The notes: a model not told the origin generated them from the letters alone. A stretch of 64,000 nt of DNA from Cytophagales bacterium WSM2-2 (GCA_015472025.1 BNHL01000001.1:186001-250000), one strand, 5' to 3'; numbered from the stretch's first letter, positions 27,901-37,327 are shown. Made by a program: numbers and translations.

Positions 27901-28505
27901 TGAAGCGGTTTCTTACCTACTTGCTTGTTCTATTGCCTGGCCTCGCAAATGCTCAGACCTTTTCCTACGAACTTTGGCATGATGGTAAAGTCGTTTTGGA
28001 AACGGGTGATACAATCCGTGGAAATATCAAGTACGACCTTCAAGATATGCTTCAGGTCAAGCATGACAATCGCCTCGAAAGTTTTTCAGCACGCAAGGCA
28101 GTCTTCTACGAGATTTTTGATGCTGTCTACAAACGTTACAGACACTTTTATTCGTTGCCTTTTGCGGTCACAGGTGCTTACAAAACGCCTACTTTTTTTG
28201 AAGTCCTGACTGAGGGAAAAATTACCGTCCTTAGCAGAGAACGAATTGAATACCGTACTTACTCCTCTCCCTTCTTTTATGGAGGGTACTCTTCACGAAT
28301 GGTGCTGGTGAATATGTTCTACCTCCTGAAAGAGAATGGCAACATTGAAGAATTTGCCGGCAAAAAAAACGATTGGTATGACCTGATGAAAAACCGGGAG
28401 AACGATGTGCGTGAATACGTGAGGGAAAATAAACTTGACTTCGACCGTAAATACCAGCTCAAACAGATCATTGATTATTATAATTCTTTCTTCAACTCGA
28501 AATAA
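27900..28505 (+). CDS. Uncharacterised exported protein
   Basis: 201 residues with a signal peptide cut after LLPGLANAQ. The mature part is beta-rich, with GKVVLETGDTIRGNIKYDLQ near 29-48 and a tyrosine-rich core (YEIFDAVYKRYRHFYSLPF, YRTYSSPFFYGGYSSRM), then a charged helical tail (NREDVREYVRE-like, ending YYNSFFNSK). The GDTIRGNIKYD start resembles small Bacteroidota periplasmic proteins of unknown role. It is translationally coupled to ribBA by a one-base overlap, with surE five bases after. I do not recognise a named family. Confidence 0.87.
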   Translation: MKRFLTYLLVLLPGLANAQTFSYELWHDGKVVLETGDTIRGNIKYDLQDMLQVKHDNRLESFSARKAVFYEIFDAVYKRYRHFYSLPFAVTGAYKTPTFFEVLTEGKITVLSRERIEYRTYSSPFFYGGYSSRMVLVNMFYLLKENGNIEEFAGKKNDWYDLMKNRENDVREYVRENKLDFDRKYQLKQIIDYYNSFFNSK

Positions 28506-28510
28506 ACTTC

Positions 28511-29290
28511 ATGCAAAGACCTTTGATTTTAGTCTCAAACGATGACGGCATCACTTCTCGTGGTATTTTAAATTTAATAAATGTGATGAAAGAGCTGGGT
28601 GAAGTTCTCGTTGTCGCACCGAACAGTCCACAGTCTGGAATGGGTCACGCTATTACTGTTGGCGACACTCTCCGGTTGACGGAATCATTCCTATTTCCGG
28701 GTGTGAAAGCATACGAGTGCAGCGGAACACCTGCGGATTGCGTGAAGATGGCGCGACATTTTGTGCTGAAAGGAACCCGGCAGCCGGATATTGTTGTGAG
28801 TGGTGTGAACCATGGCAGCAATACTTCTATCAGCGTACTTTATTCAGGAACTATGTCTGCTGCAATTGAAGGCGCCATTGAAGGCACTCCCGCCATCGGA
28901 TTTTCTCTTTGCGATTACAGTCACGATGCTGATTTCTCCCATACACTGGAGTACATCAAAAAAATTACCCAGCAGGTCTTGAAAAAAGGGCTACCAAAAG
29001 GCACTGCCTTGAATGTAAACTTTCCACCAAAGCGAAAAGAATCACTGAAAGGTGTACGTATTTGCCGTCAGGCGAATGCCAAATGGGTTGAAGATTTTGA
29101 TCAGCGCTTTGACCCCAATGGAAGAAGCTATTTCTGGATGACAGGAAATTTTGTGAATTTTGATAAGGGCGAAGACAACGATGAGTGGGCCATCGCCAAT
29201 AACTACGTTTCGGTAGTACCCTGCCAGTTTGATTTGACAGCACACCAGGCAATCCCGGTCTTGAACGAGGATTGGGACATTCTTGGATAG
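28511..29290 (+). CDS. surE: 5'/3'-nucleotidase SurE
   Basis: 259 residues. SurE hydrolyses nucleoside monophosphates and short polyphosphates in the cytoplasm, using a divalent metal. The metal-binding N-terminus ILVSNDDGITSRGILNL is intact, followed by VVAPNSPQSGMGHAIT, the ECSGTPADCVKMA segment and VVSGVNHGSNTSISVLYSGT, all SurE hallmarks. The length is typical. It is the last gene of the ribBA group and ends six bases from the convergent ElyC-like gene, leaving no room for a separate terminator. Confidence 0.96.
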   Translation: MQRPLILVSNDDGITSRGILNLINVMKELGEVLVVAPNSPQSGMGHAITVGDTLRLTESFLFPGVKAYECSGTPADCVKMARHFVLKGTRQPDIVVSGVNHGSNTSISVLYSGTMSAAIEGAIEGTPAIGFSLCDYSHDADFSHTLEYIKKITQQVLKKGLPKGTALNVNFPPKRKESLKGVRICRQANAKWVEDFDQRFDPNGRSYFWMTGNFVNFDKGEDNDEWAIANNYVSVVPCQFDLTAHQAIPVLNEDWDILG

Positions 29291-29296
29291 AGAGAA

Positions 29297-30064
29297 TTAA
29301 ATGTATCCGGCCAGTTTGTAAGCAACCATTCCCGTCCATTCTTTGATAAGGACTTGCCAGATGCTCATCGCTTCAATTTTGGGGATGAGCAACGCATCAA
29401 TCGAAAACCAGCGGTAGTGCGAGATGAAATCCACGGTGAAACAATCCGTCTCCCATCCTACTTTTTTAAAACATGCTGCAGACCTCCTCATGTGGTAAGC
29501 CGAAGTGACCAACAGGCACTCTGACGGAGTGCTTTGCCCCTGCAGCATCTTTTTTATTGCAACAGCAGACTCATATGTGTTACGTGATTCTGCTTCCATT
29601 ACAATATCCGTATCGGGAACTCCCATCAATCGTAGTGCGTCCGCTACTTCATGGGCTTCCTTTCTTTCAGTATCTGACAGGCTACCGCTGCCGCCCGACA
29701 CTAATATTTTTTTAATCTTGCCCATTTTGTAGAGCTGCAGCGTATGTGTTACCCTGTCTGCTCCTCCTTGAAAATAAACGCGATCCGGTGGACCGGTTTC
29801 ATGTTTAGTGACACCTGTCAATATAATTCCCCAAGTGTACGTCTTATTTACATCTTTCATGAGCGTCACCGGAACTTCCCATAAACGAATAGCTTCATTG
29901 GCAATAAATTCATTCGAGAAGAAAAAGAGGAAAATAATTCCGAGGATGAAGGCCCTTTTCTTTAGCCGTTGCCTCTTTGTAAAAGCAGATACCAAAAATA
30001 AAACACAGATGACGGTGAGCGGTCTCGCCAAATAAGACAACGTCTTGGACAGAAAAAAAAACAT
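29297..30064 (-). CDS. ElyC/SanA/YdcF-family (DUF218) membrane protein
   Basis: 255 residues with two N-terminal membrane segments (residues about 5-25 and 35-53) and a DUF218 domain outside. Visible signatures are GIILTGVTKHETGP, KILVSGGSGSLSDTERKEAH, IVMEAESRNTYESAVAIKKM and LLVTSAYHMRRSAACFKKVG. In E. coli, ElyC affects peptidoglycan and lipid-carrier metabolism. The start codon directly abuts the stop of the upstream ABC transporter gene (no gap), so the two are probably co-transcribed. Confidence 0.92.
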   Translation of the reverse strand: MFFFLSKTLSYLARPLTVICVLFLVSAFTKRQRLKKRAFILGIIFLFFFSNEFIANEAIRLWEVPVTLMKDVNKTYTWGIILTGVTKHETGPPDRVYFQGGADRVTHTLQLYKMGKIKKILVSGGSGSLSDTERKEAHEVADALRLMGVPDTDIVMEAESRNTYESAVAIKKMLQGQSTPSECLLVTSAYHMRRSAACFKKVGWETDCFTVDFISHYRWFSIDALLIPKIEAMSIWQVLIKEWTGMVAYKLAGYI

Positions 30065-33000
30065 CTACATGCGTTTGGGTATTTTGCTATATACGTTGCC
30101 AATGCCATCAATGATTCTCAACAAGACCTCAAAGTACAGGGTTATTGATAATATCAACGTCATCAGCCAAATAACTATCAAGTTGAAATAAATTGTATCG
30201 ATGGGATTAAAGAAATGTTTTGCCGGCATGTAAAATTGAGCATCGAAGTCGAATGTATGGTCGGGATCGGGGTCTTTGTAAATCGGATATATCTTCTGTA
30301 CAAGTTTCCCATTATTCTCAATGATCCTGTTCAATTCAGAAGTATTTTTTACCAATTCGGTAATTGCCTCATTCTGATAAGAATTTTTCTCGTCCTCAAA
30401 ATCTTTCTCTTTTGCTGCCGTTTTGGTTCTCCTGTTAATGATGTCGTCTTTGTGTTTATCCGCTTTTGAATAGCGGTTGTTATAGAATTTCTTCAATGCT
30501 TCAAAGAAAATCTGTGTCTCGGCATGTGTGAGTGAATCATACTTGCCCGGAGCCAAAGCATCGAGATACTTAAAGTTATCTTTCCCGATGACAAAAAGTT
30601 CATCGCGTATTTCTGTCTGGAGCAACCTCAGGTCTTTGTTTACAATTTCCTGGATAGCGGGCTGAGGGTTTTTATAATTAAGATTTACGAAATCCAACCT
30701 GCTTTCCAACTCGGGGATATAGTAAACTTTCTTGTAGTCGGCATCGGCCATGATCTTATCATACAGGTAGAACTGCTGTTCAAATTCATTGTCCTTGTAT
30801 TGCGTTACCATGGCTGCTTCAAATGCCCATCGTGATGCCATCAGGTCTCCAACCATTGGCACCGTGGCCGTATTGCCGATAACCGGATTGAGTTTATCGA
30901 ACTTCACCACAACACCGCTGAGAATCAACTGCGGGATCAGAAGTATAGGAATCAGAATATAGATCGTCACTGCCGAGTTGAAGGCCGATGAGATATTCAA
31001 TCCAAGCAAATTGGCAAAGCACGAGGTTGTGAACATAATTGCCCAATGTGGTAAGAACATTCCTTTGATTTGCAACATGTAGTTACCGACGAGCACAAAC
31101 AAAAAAGTCTGAATAGCTGATATAGCAAACAAAATTGAAATCTTGGAAATGATATAACTGCTTCTGTTGAGGTGAAGAAATTTCTCTCTCTTCAAAATCT
31201 TGCGGTCACGAATAATTTCTTCGGCACTTACTGTAAGACCCATGAAAAGCGCTACAATGACGCTCATGAAGAAGTAAGCCGGCAAGTTCAAGTTCTTACT
31301 AAAAATATAACCGGTGTTGATTTGATCATCTGTATTGTAGTAACGAACGATGAACGCAAGTATAAACGCCAGTGCCGGAGCCTCGAGAAGGTTAATGATA
31401 AGGTATTGCGTATTGCTCAGTTTCGACAAAATGTCGCGCAGCGAAAACAAATGCGTTTGCTTAAACCAGCTGGGTATGCGCAAAGTAGAGTGTGGTGTCT
31501 CATTTTTCTGAGCCACTGTAGGCAGTTTTACTTTCTCCCGGTAGATTTTATTCCATTGTTCCGCAGAGAATTTACGCTCATTGGTAAAGTTGCCGAACTC
31601 ATTGATCACTTTGGTTTCAATGATGTTAAAAATCTGTTCGGGGTTAACATTCCCACACGTGTGACATTCGCCTTCATCGCTGTTCACCATGTTGATGTTA
31701 CGCTTAAAATAAATCACAGCGTCCACCGGGTTTCCATAATAGATCTGGTAGCCGCCGGTGTCAAGGATCACGAGGTGATCGAACATTTTAAAAATGTCAG
31801 AAGAAGGCTGATGGATTACTGCAAAGACCAGCTTCCCCTTCAACGACAATTCCTTCAGCAAATCAATAATGTTCTCTGAATCGCGGGAGGAAAGTCCGGA
31901 CGTGGGCTCATCCACAAAAAGTACAGCTGGCTCGCGAAGCAACTCTAACCCGATATTAACCCGTTTCCGCTGCCCCCCACTTATTGTCTTCTGAAGGGGT
32001 GATCCCACTTTTAGATCTTTTGCTTCATTCAAGCCGAGATCGTCAAGCGTCTTTAGTACGAGGTTATCGATCTCTTCTTCGTTGAGGTGGCTAAAGCAAA
32101 GCTTGGATGCAAAGTAAAGATTTTGGTACACTGTCAGATCCTCAATGAGCAGGTCGTCCTGAGGCACAAATCCAATCACACCTTCAATTTTCTCAGGCTC
32201 GCGGTGAATGTCGATGCCATTGATCAGCACCTGTCCTTTGGAAGGTTTTTCATTTCCATTGAGAACGTGAAGCAAGGTACTTTTACCTGCACCACTAGCC
32301 CCCATCAATGCAACCAGGTTACCAGACTCCTCCGCGATGGTAACATCACGTAATCCAAGTCTGCCATTTTTGAATTGAAAGGATATATTCTTTGCTTCAA
32401 AGCTTGTCTTTGGCCCTTTGCTGGTATTCTTAAATGCTGCCAGAACAGCTCCATAATAGATCGCTTCTGCAGCTCCCCAACGCACTGTACTGCCCGTAGC
32501 TAGTACACTGACCTTACCGGGCTTCAGCGGCACCCCGTTCAAAATAACATCCGACTTTCCATGGTACTTTAAGAAATAGAGTTCAACTCCGGGCACATGC
32601 AGGATTGTCATAAATCCATCCAATTCCGCCCGCTGAATATGCTTCCCACTATTTTTCTTCGAGCTTGAAATGATCAGGAGATTTTCGGAATCAGCCTTCA
32701 CCTCATCCTGGAGAACCACGAATTGCTTGACGAGGTCAAAGTCCTTCGAGCTAATGTTAAATCTTTCACAAATGATGGCGGCTAATTTATCTTCCCGTTC
32801 GGAAATTGTTCCATCAGCCAGAACGATGCTCATCAACTCGAGCATAACTACCATCTTCTGCTTCTGAGTGACTTCCTGATTGATCGCTGCACAAATGGCA
32901 GTGATCATTTCGTTTTCTTTTTCAGCGCTCAGTTTATCTGAAATCTCCTGTGCGTACTCGTCAAACAGCCGGATGTGGCGTTCCATGGAGGGCCTGCTCA

Positions 33001-33112
33001 AGTGATCTTCTAAAAATGCGTGAATGTATTCGCGTTCTTGTGCGGTAATAGAGTCTTCTTTGGCCACGAAGGCAAAAAGCTTAATGATGGCCTTAAGAAC
33101 TGGTTCGCTCAT
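30065..33112 (-). CDS. ABCG-like transporter (ATPase plus ABC-2 permease) with TerB- and FHA-like N-terminus
   Basis: 1015 residues from the ATG beginning MSEPVLKAIIKLFAFVAKED; an extension of 27 codons upstream was rejected. Residues 1-140 resemble a TerB-like helical domain, 143-225 an FHA-like beta domain (LNGVPLKPGKVSVLATGSTV), 235-470 an ABC ATPase with Walker A GASGAGKSTLLHVLNG, signature ISGGQRKRVNIGLELL and Walker B AVLFVDEPTSGLSS. A cysteine pair (GECHTCGN) follows near 500. The rest is an ABC-2 permease with about six membrane segments and a large charged loop before the last helix. The ATPase-then-permease order matches the eukaryotic ABCG/White group. Cargo is unknown. ElyC-like gene follows without a gap. 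Confidence 0.92.
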   Translation of the reverse strand: MSEPVLKAIIKLFAFVAKEDSITAQEREYIHAFLEDHLSRPSMERHIRLFDEYAQEISDKLSAEKENEMITAICAAINQEVTQKQKMVVMLELMSIVLADGTISEREDKLAAIICERFNISSKDFDLVKQFVVLQDEVKADSENLLIISSSKKNSGKHIQRAELDGFMTILHVPGVELYFLKYHGKSDVILNGVPLKPGKVSVLATGSTVRWGAAEAIYYGAVLAAFKNTSKGPKTSFEAKNISFQFKNGRLGLRDVTIAEESGNLVALMGASGAGKSTLLHVLNGNEKPSKGQVLINGIDIHREPEKIEGVIGFVPQDDLLIEDLTVYQNLYFASKLCFSHLNEEEIDNLVLKTLDDLGLNEAKDLKVGSPLQKTISGGQRKRVNIGLELLREPAVLFVDEPTSGLSSRDSENIIDLLKELSLKGKLVFAVIHQPSSDIFKMFDHLVILDTGGYQIYYGNPVDAVIYFKRNINMVNSDEGECHTCGNVNPEQIFNIIETKVINEFGNFTNERKFSAEQWNKIYREKVKLPTVAQKNETPHSTLRIPSWFKQTHLFSLRDILSKLSNTQYLIINLLEAPALAFILAFIVRYYNTDDQINTGYIFSKNLNLPAYFFMSVIVALFMGLTVSAEEIIRDRKILKREKFLHLNRSSYIISKISILFAISAIQTFLFVLVGNYMLQIKGMFLPHWAIMFTTSCFANLLGLNISSAFNSAVTIYILIPILLIPQLILSGVVVKFDKLNPVIGNTATVPMVGDLMASRWAFEAAMVTQYKDNEFEQQFYLYDKIMADADYKKVYYIPELESRLDFVNLNYKNPQPAIQEIVNKDLRLLQTEIRDELFVIGKDNFKYLDALAPGKYDSLTHAETQIFFEALKKFYNNRYSKADKHKDDIINRRTKTAAKEKDFEDEKNSYQNEAITELVKNTSELNRIIENNGKLVQKIYPIYKDPDPDHTFDFDAQFYMPAKHFFNPIDTIYFNLIVIWLMTLILSITLYFEVLLRIIDGIGNVYSKIPKRM

Positions 33113-33191
33113 GCTTAGGCTAAGTTTATTTTTTAAATATAAGAAAGATGAAGGATACGCCAACTTAAATCTGAGAGTCTGGCGGAAAAAC

Positions 33192-33210
33192 AAAAAGCCG
33201 GTTACCCGGC
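33192..33210 (-). terminator. Intrinsic terminator of the 33.2-34.1 kb lipoprotein gene
   Basis: Stem GCCGG/CCGGC (33197-33201 with 33206-33210), loop of four, followed on the minus strand by TTTTT. It lies 25 bases past the lipoprotein stop and before the ABC transporter start. Confidence 0.8.
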
Positions 33211-33235
33211 CTTTTCTTTAGTGTTAAAAAATCTA

Positions 33236-34114
33236 TTACTCGACAATCGATTTTCTCAGTTTTTCTACCGTAACAGTAATCTCAGCGAGATTTTTATCGG
33301 AAAGGATTTTATCTGCCTGGTTGTTTCTAAGCTTCTCTTCGATGTTCAACTCACGATAGCTGGCTTCCAGTGAATTCAGGTCAGCCAGAATTGTGGTAAC
33401 CGGCTCTGTTTGTTCTACCGAACCAAGCATTTTAATCAATTCGCCAACGGATTCGCGTTGTTGCAATACCACCCGGATCAAGGGAGTAAGCACGAGCATT
33501 CGGTTTTCTTCATTAAGATCCTTTGGATATGATTTAATCAGGGCAGTGGAAATATATAGTCCTTCTACAAAACTGCCGGTAATCATTAAAGCAGCGGGCT
33601 TAATACGATTATCACTCTTAAGGTATTTTTCAGTTTCATGAATAGCGTGGTCAACCAGCTCAGTGAGGGAGTCCTTCTTAGTGATATTAGCCTCGAAACG
33701 CTTGAGCACCTCTTGATCAAACTGAGCCAGGATACCAAGTCCATTGGCCAGCTTTTTGGCTGCATTAACAAAATCAATAGCATCCTGAGTTTTATCATAC
33801 GAAATCAAGTACCCGATATCAGATGCATAAACACCCAGGTTAAGCGCGGTCTTATCATTGCGAGTGAGGTACTGATCTGCTTTTTTGCGATCACTCAACA
33901 AGTTTTGATTGTATTCTGCGCCCGTCTGCTGCAGCAGATAGGGTATTTCTGAAGGTGACGGAATATTATAGGCTACATCTTTAATCTCTTCGGTGAGTGA
34001 TTCCTCTGCCTGCTTGAATTCATCAGAGTTTTCTTTGTCATCTTTCTTGGAACCACAAGCCCATAGACCAAGAGTTAAGACGAGTAATACTATTCCGTAA
34101 CGGGTAACTTTCAT
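33236..34114 (-). CDS. Uncharacterised alpha-helical lipoprotein
   Basis: 292 residues from the ATG giving a lipoprotein signal (MKVTRYGIVLLVLTLGLWAC, Cys20); an upstream in-frame ATG adds eight lysine-rich residues and is less likely. The mature protein is highly charged and helical, with YNIPSPSEIPYLLQQTGAEY near 58, LGVYASDIGYLISYDKTQDA, then long helices to IEEKLRNNQADKILSDKNLA. This composition and the SPSEIPYLL stretch recur in Bacteroidota lipoproteins of unknown role. No catalytic motif is visible. Monocistronic, with its own terminator. Confidence 0.85.
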   Translation of the reverse strand: MKVTRYGIVLLVLTLGLWACGSKKDDKENSDEFKQAEESLTEEIKDVAYNIPSPSEIPYLLQQTGAEYNQNLLSDRKKADQYLTRNDKTALNLGVYASDIGYLISYDKTQDAIDFVNAAKKLANGLGILAQFDQEVLKRFEANITKKDSLTELVDHAIHETEKYLKSDNRIKPAALMITGSFVEGLYISTALIKSYPKDLNEENRMLVLTPLIRVVLQQRESVGELIKMLGSVEQTEPVTTILADLNSLEASYRELNIEEKLRNNQADKILSDKNLAEITVTVEKLRKSIVE

Positions 34115-34252
34115 AGTTTTTGGTTTTTTAACCTTCAATTTTAATACAATTTTTCAAAAGGATGAACTGCTCAGATGTATTTTATGCGAGTATTAAGGTT
34201 GAACGGACAATTATACCGTGAGAAGGATTATCGTGACTTATAACTAAGCTGA

Positions 34253-36166
34253 TCAGAGCCGAAGCCTAACAAACGCTTCCATGGCTGCATATTCAGCAAG
34301 CCCCAGTTTATTATAGATTTGGGCCGTAGCCCTGTTACGGTCCTCCGCTCTTTGCCAGAATTCCCGGGCGTCATCTCCCTGATATACTACACCATCCTTT
34401 TGTGACTGGTGCTTGAAGACCCCAATGCGCTTGCGCATTACCTGGTCAGGGCTCATTGGCACGGCCATTTCAATCAAGTCAATATCCCATTCGGCCCATG
34501 CGCCCTTGTACAGCCATGTCCAGCAGTCTTTCATGAATGGCTCGCCCTTCAGTCGCTTCAATGCCTCTATCACTGCATCCAGGCAAACTTTATGAGTGCC
34601 ATGCGGGTCGGCAAGGTCACCGGCAGCATAGATCTGGTGAGGCTTGATTTTGCGAATCAGTTCGGTGACTACGGAAAAATCTTCCTCGCTCAATGGTTTT
34701 TTCTGAACCGCACCTGTCTCATAAAATGGCATATTCAGAAAATGAATATTCTCCGGAGCCACCCCAACGAACCGGCACGTGTTTTTTGCTTCACTCACAC
34801 GGATCAGGCCCTTGATTGCACGGACTTCATCTGTGTCTTTTTCTCCCGTCCTTTTCTTTTGCAAGAACCCGTTAGCTTCGTAATACAACTTATCAATAGG
34901 TTCGTTTGTCAAAGAAAATTTCTGATTGAAATCACGCATGAATTCGATGAATCGAAGCGCTTCATCATCGGCCACGGCTATGTTACCCGATGTCTGGTAT
35001 GCAACATGCACTTCATGTCCCTGATCAACAAGCCGCTGAAATGTTCCGCCCATTGAAATAATGTCATCATCAGGATGCGGACTGAAAATGAGGACGCGCT
35101 TACTGGCGGGCACTGCGCGCTCCGGGCGATGCGTATCATCTGCATTGGGTTTGCCTCCAGGCCAGCCAGTAATGGTATGTTGTACCCAATTGAACACCTC
35201 TATATTTATCTCATAAGCCTGGCCATATCTTGCAAGAAGTTCGCTCAATCCATTTTCGTTATAATCTTCATTCGTTAACATCAGGATTGACTTGCCAATA
35301 GCGAGTGCCAGTTGTGTTACCGCTTTTTTAATCATCGGCTTATCCCATTCTACAGAATCAAACAGCCATGGGGTCTTACGCCTGCTCAAAGCTGAAGCAC
35401 AAGATTCGTCCATTACAATTTGGGCGTTGGAATGTCCTTGCAGATATGAAGCTGGAATGTGCTCTGCTACGGGACCTTCCACAGCCTGCCTGATTATTGG
35501 CGACTTATGCTCGCCCCATGCAATCAATACAATTCGCTTCGCCTGCATAATTTTCTTTATGCCAAGCGTTATTGCTTTTCGGGGCACATTGGCAAGTCCA
35601 CCAAAGTCCAATCCGGCATCCGAACGGGTTGTGAAATCAAGAGTTATCAACCGCGTCTGAGATTCTATATGTGAACCAGGTTCATTGAAGCCGATGTGGC
35701 CGTTTCGACCTATCCCTAGCAATTGAAAATCGAGCCCGCCTGTTTCGGAGATTTGCTTCTCGTAGCGCTCGCAAAAGGATTTGATATTGTCCATCCCGAT
35801 CGTGCCATCTGGCACAAAATACTGTCCCTTGGGTATATCGACATAGTCAAACAAATTCTCTTTCATAAACCGATGATAACTCTGCGGAGCGGTGGGCTGC
35901 ATCGGATAATACTCGTCAAGGTTAAAGGAGATCACGTTTTTAAAACTCAATCCTTCTTCTTTATGCATACGAATCAGCTCTGCATAAACTTTCTTCGGGG
36001 AAGATCCTGTTGCCAATCCCAGGACAGCTTTCTTCCCTTCTTTTTGTTTGGCACGAATAAGCTCAGCTATCTCCTTGGCCACCGACTTGGAGGCTGTGTC
36101 GGCAGACGGATAGATAGAGGTTGGAATCTTTTCGAAGTTGATGTGAAGATTGGTTCCGTTGTTCAT
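34253..36166 (-). CDS. nagB: NagB-like glucosamine-6-phosphate deaminase fused to a PIG-L deacetylase domain
   Basis: 637 residues. Residues 1-290 are a NagB-type sugar-phosphate isomerase domain: LATGSSPKKVY (phosphate loop), FNLDEYYPM with Asp84, GIGRNGHIGFNEPGSH with His157 and Glu162. The Asp that completes the NagB triad (Asp141 in E. coli) is Asn155 here. Residues 356-637 are a PIG-L/LmbE zinc deacetylase domain with SPHPDDD (364-368) and the second metal motif DPHGTHKV (His522, His525). NagB turns glucosamine-6-P into fructose-6-P and ammonia; PIG-L enzymes remove N-acetyl groups from GlcNAc-type substrates. It follows the LacI regulator by nine bases on the same strand. The fusion form is known in Bacteroidota. 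Confidence 0.93.
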   Translation of the reverse strand: MNNGTNLHINFEKIPTSIYPSADTASKSVAKEIAELIRAKQKEGKKAVLGLATGSSPKKVYAELIRMHKEEGLSFKNVISFNLDEYYPMQPTAPQSYHRFMKENLFDYVDIPKGQYFVPDGTIGMDNIKSFCERYEKQISETGGLDFQLLGIGRNGHIGFNEPGSHIESQTRLITLDFTTRSDAGLDFGGLANVPRKAITLGIKKIMQAKRIVLIAWGEHKSPIIRQAVEGPVAEHIPASYLQGHSNAQIVMDESCASALSRRKTPWLFDSVEWDKPMIKKAVTQLALAIGKSILMLTNEDYNENGLSELLARYGQAYEINIEVFNWVQHTITGWPGGKPNADDTHRPERAVPASKRVLIFSPHPDDDIISMGGTFQRLVDQGHEVHVAYQTSGNIAVADDEALRFIEFMRDFNQKFSLTNEPIDKLYYEANGFLQKKRTGEKDTDEVRAIKGLIRVSEAKNTCRFVGVAPENIHFLNMPFYETGAVQKKPLSEEDFSVVTELIRKIKPHQIYAAGDLADPHGTHKVCLDAVIEALKRLKGEPFMKDCWTWLYKGAWAEWDIDLIEMAVPMSPDQVMRKRIGVFKHQSQKDGVVYQGDDAREFWQRAEDRNRATAQIYNKLGLAEYAAMEAFVRLRL

Positions 36167-36175
36167 TTAGCTTTA

Positions 36176-37279
36176 TTAATTAGTATGAATCTTCGTTATT
36201 TCTGTAGGATGATGCTCAATATGGTCACCCAGGTAAGAGCGCAGGTTTTGTCTCGTAATCACTTCCAGTGGGAATAAGTTGATTGGCTTGATCTCTTTCT
36301 TAAATATCAAATGGTTTGCCAGACAACTGATACCTTCGATCGCTTGTTGCTCAGGTTTCTGGTGGATGAGGAAGTCGATAATCCCCGACTTCAGGTATTC
36401 AATATTTTTAGACAGTAGATCATATCCCACCAGCCGTATGCCGTTCTTGCCATGGCTCTTCAAAAATGACGCGGCCGTCTCTGTTCCTTTGGATGAACTG
36501 ACGAAGATTCCCTTGAGGTCAGGCTTGTTTAACAAAACAGCCAGTTTCTTTTTAAATGAAAAATCCGATGAGCTCGTTCTGTTTAAAGACTCGATGGTTG
36601 AACCGGAAGGGAAAAACTCTTTGACATAATCCCTGAATCCTTTTTCCTTTTGGAGTAAGTGCACCGAGTCTTCCAGATCTTCATCCACGTGCAATACACC
36701 AAACGTACCCGCGTCCTTTTGACCAATGCAAAGAAGCTCTGCAGCTACCCTTCCGCTCTGGTAAAGATCCTGACCGATAAAAGAGAGGGCGTTCGATTCA
36801 GTGATATTGGTATTGAATAGTGCAAACGGAATTCCTTTTTTCTGAACTTGTTCAAAGAAAGGGAGGGTTTCATTATAAAATATAGGTGCAACAAGAATTC
36901 CGTCAGGTCTTGTTTTTATGACCTTCAGGGAGACATCCTCAAAAGAACTTTTGTTCTCAAGGTCGAATCCGTAGGTGTTAATATGAACGCTATAATGCGA
37001 CCATTCCTTTTTTGACTGGATGATTCCCTTGTATACCATGCCCCAATAAGGATCCTGTTCGTGGTTGGGCAACAGCGCGGCAATCTTGTACGCTTTGTTC
37101 GATCCGAGGGTGCGTGCAATCAGGTTGGGCCTGTATTCATTTTTAGTAAGTGCCGCTTTTACTTTCTTCAACGCCTTGGCTGATACCTTACCCCGATTGT
37201 GCAAAACACGATCCACCGTGCCCACGGAAACCCCCGCGGCCTTCGCAATATCCTTGATCCGTATAGCCCGCTTTGCCAT
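36176..37279 (-). CDS. LacI-family transcriptional regulator
   Basis: 367 residues. The N-terminal LacI headpiece is RIKDIAKAAGVSVGTVDRVL followed by HNRGKVSAKALKKVKAAL and the hinge. A periplasmic-binding-protein-like sensor domain follows (NKAYKIAALLPNHEQDPYWG, PDGILVAPIFYNETLPFFEQ, GRVAAELLC). Effector is likely a sugar or amino sugar. It heads an operon with the NagB/PIG-L gene and faces the susC-susD pair across 175 bases containing two palindromes of the LacI operator type. Self-regulation is likely, since its TATATTTG promoter element lies between them. Confidence 0.95.
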   Translation of the reverse strand: MAKRAIRIKDIAKAAGVSVGTVDRVLHNRGKVSAKALKKVKAALTKNEYRPNLIARTLGSNKAYKIAALLPNHEQDPYWGMVYKGIIQSKKEWSHYSVHINTYGFDLENKSSFEDVSLKVIKTRPDGILVAPIFYNETLPFFEQVQKKGIPFALFNTNITESNALSFIGQDLYQSGRVAAELLCIGQKDAGTFGVLHVDEDLEDSVHLLQKEKGFRDYVKEFFPSGSTIESLNRTSSSDFSFKKKLAVLLNKPDLKGIFVSSSKGTETAASFLKSHGKNGIRLVGYDLLSKNIEYLKSGIIDFLIHQKPEQQAIEGISCLANHLIFKKEIKPINLFPLEVITRQNLRSYLGDHIEHHPTEITKIHTN

Positions 37280-37327
37280 AATTCGTATTACACTGCAAAA
37301 GAAGTGTTTTTTTGCACACTTTTAATG

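Noticed and set aside
31172-31879. A 235-codon plus-strand open frame
   Set aside because: Antisense to the ABC transporter gene; composition is that of a reversed coding strand.
34409-36277. Several plus-strand open frames of 120-215 codons
   Set aside because: All are antisense to the NagB/PIG-L gene and lack any recognisable feature.
37303-37320. AGTGT...ACACT as a possible third LacI operator
   Set aside because: The two halves are nine bases apart and lack the CG centre of the two clear palindromes; probably chance in a T-rich stretch.
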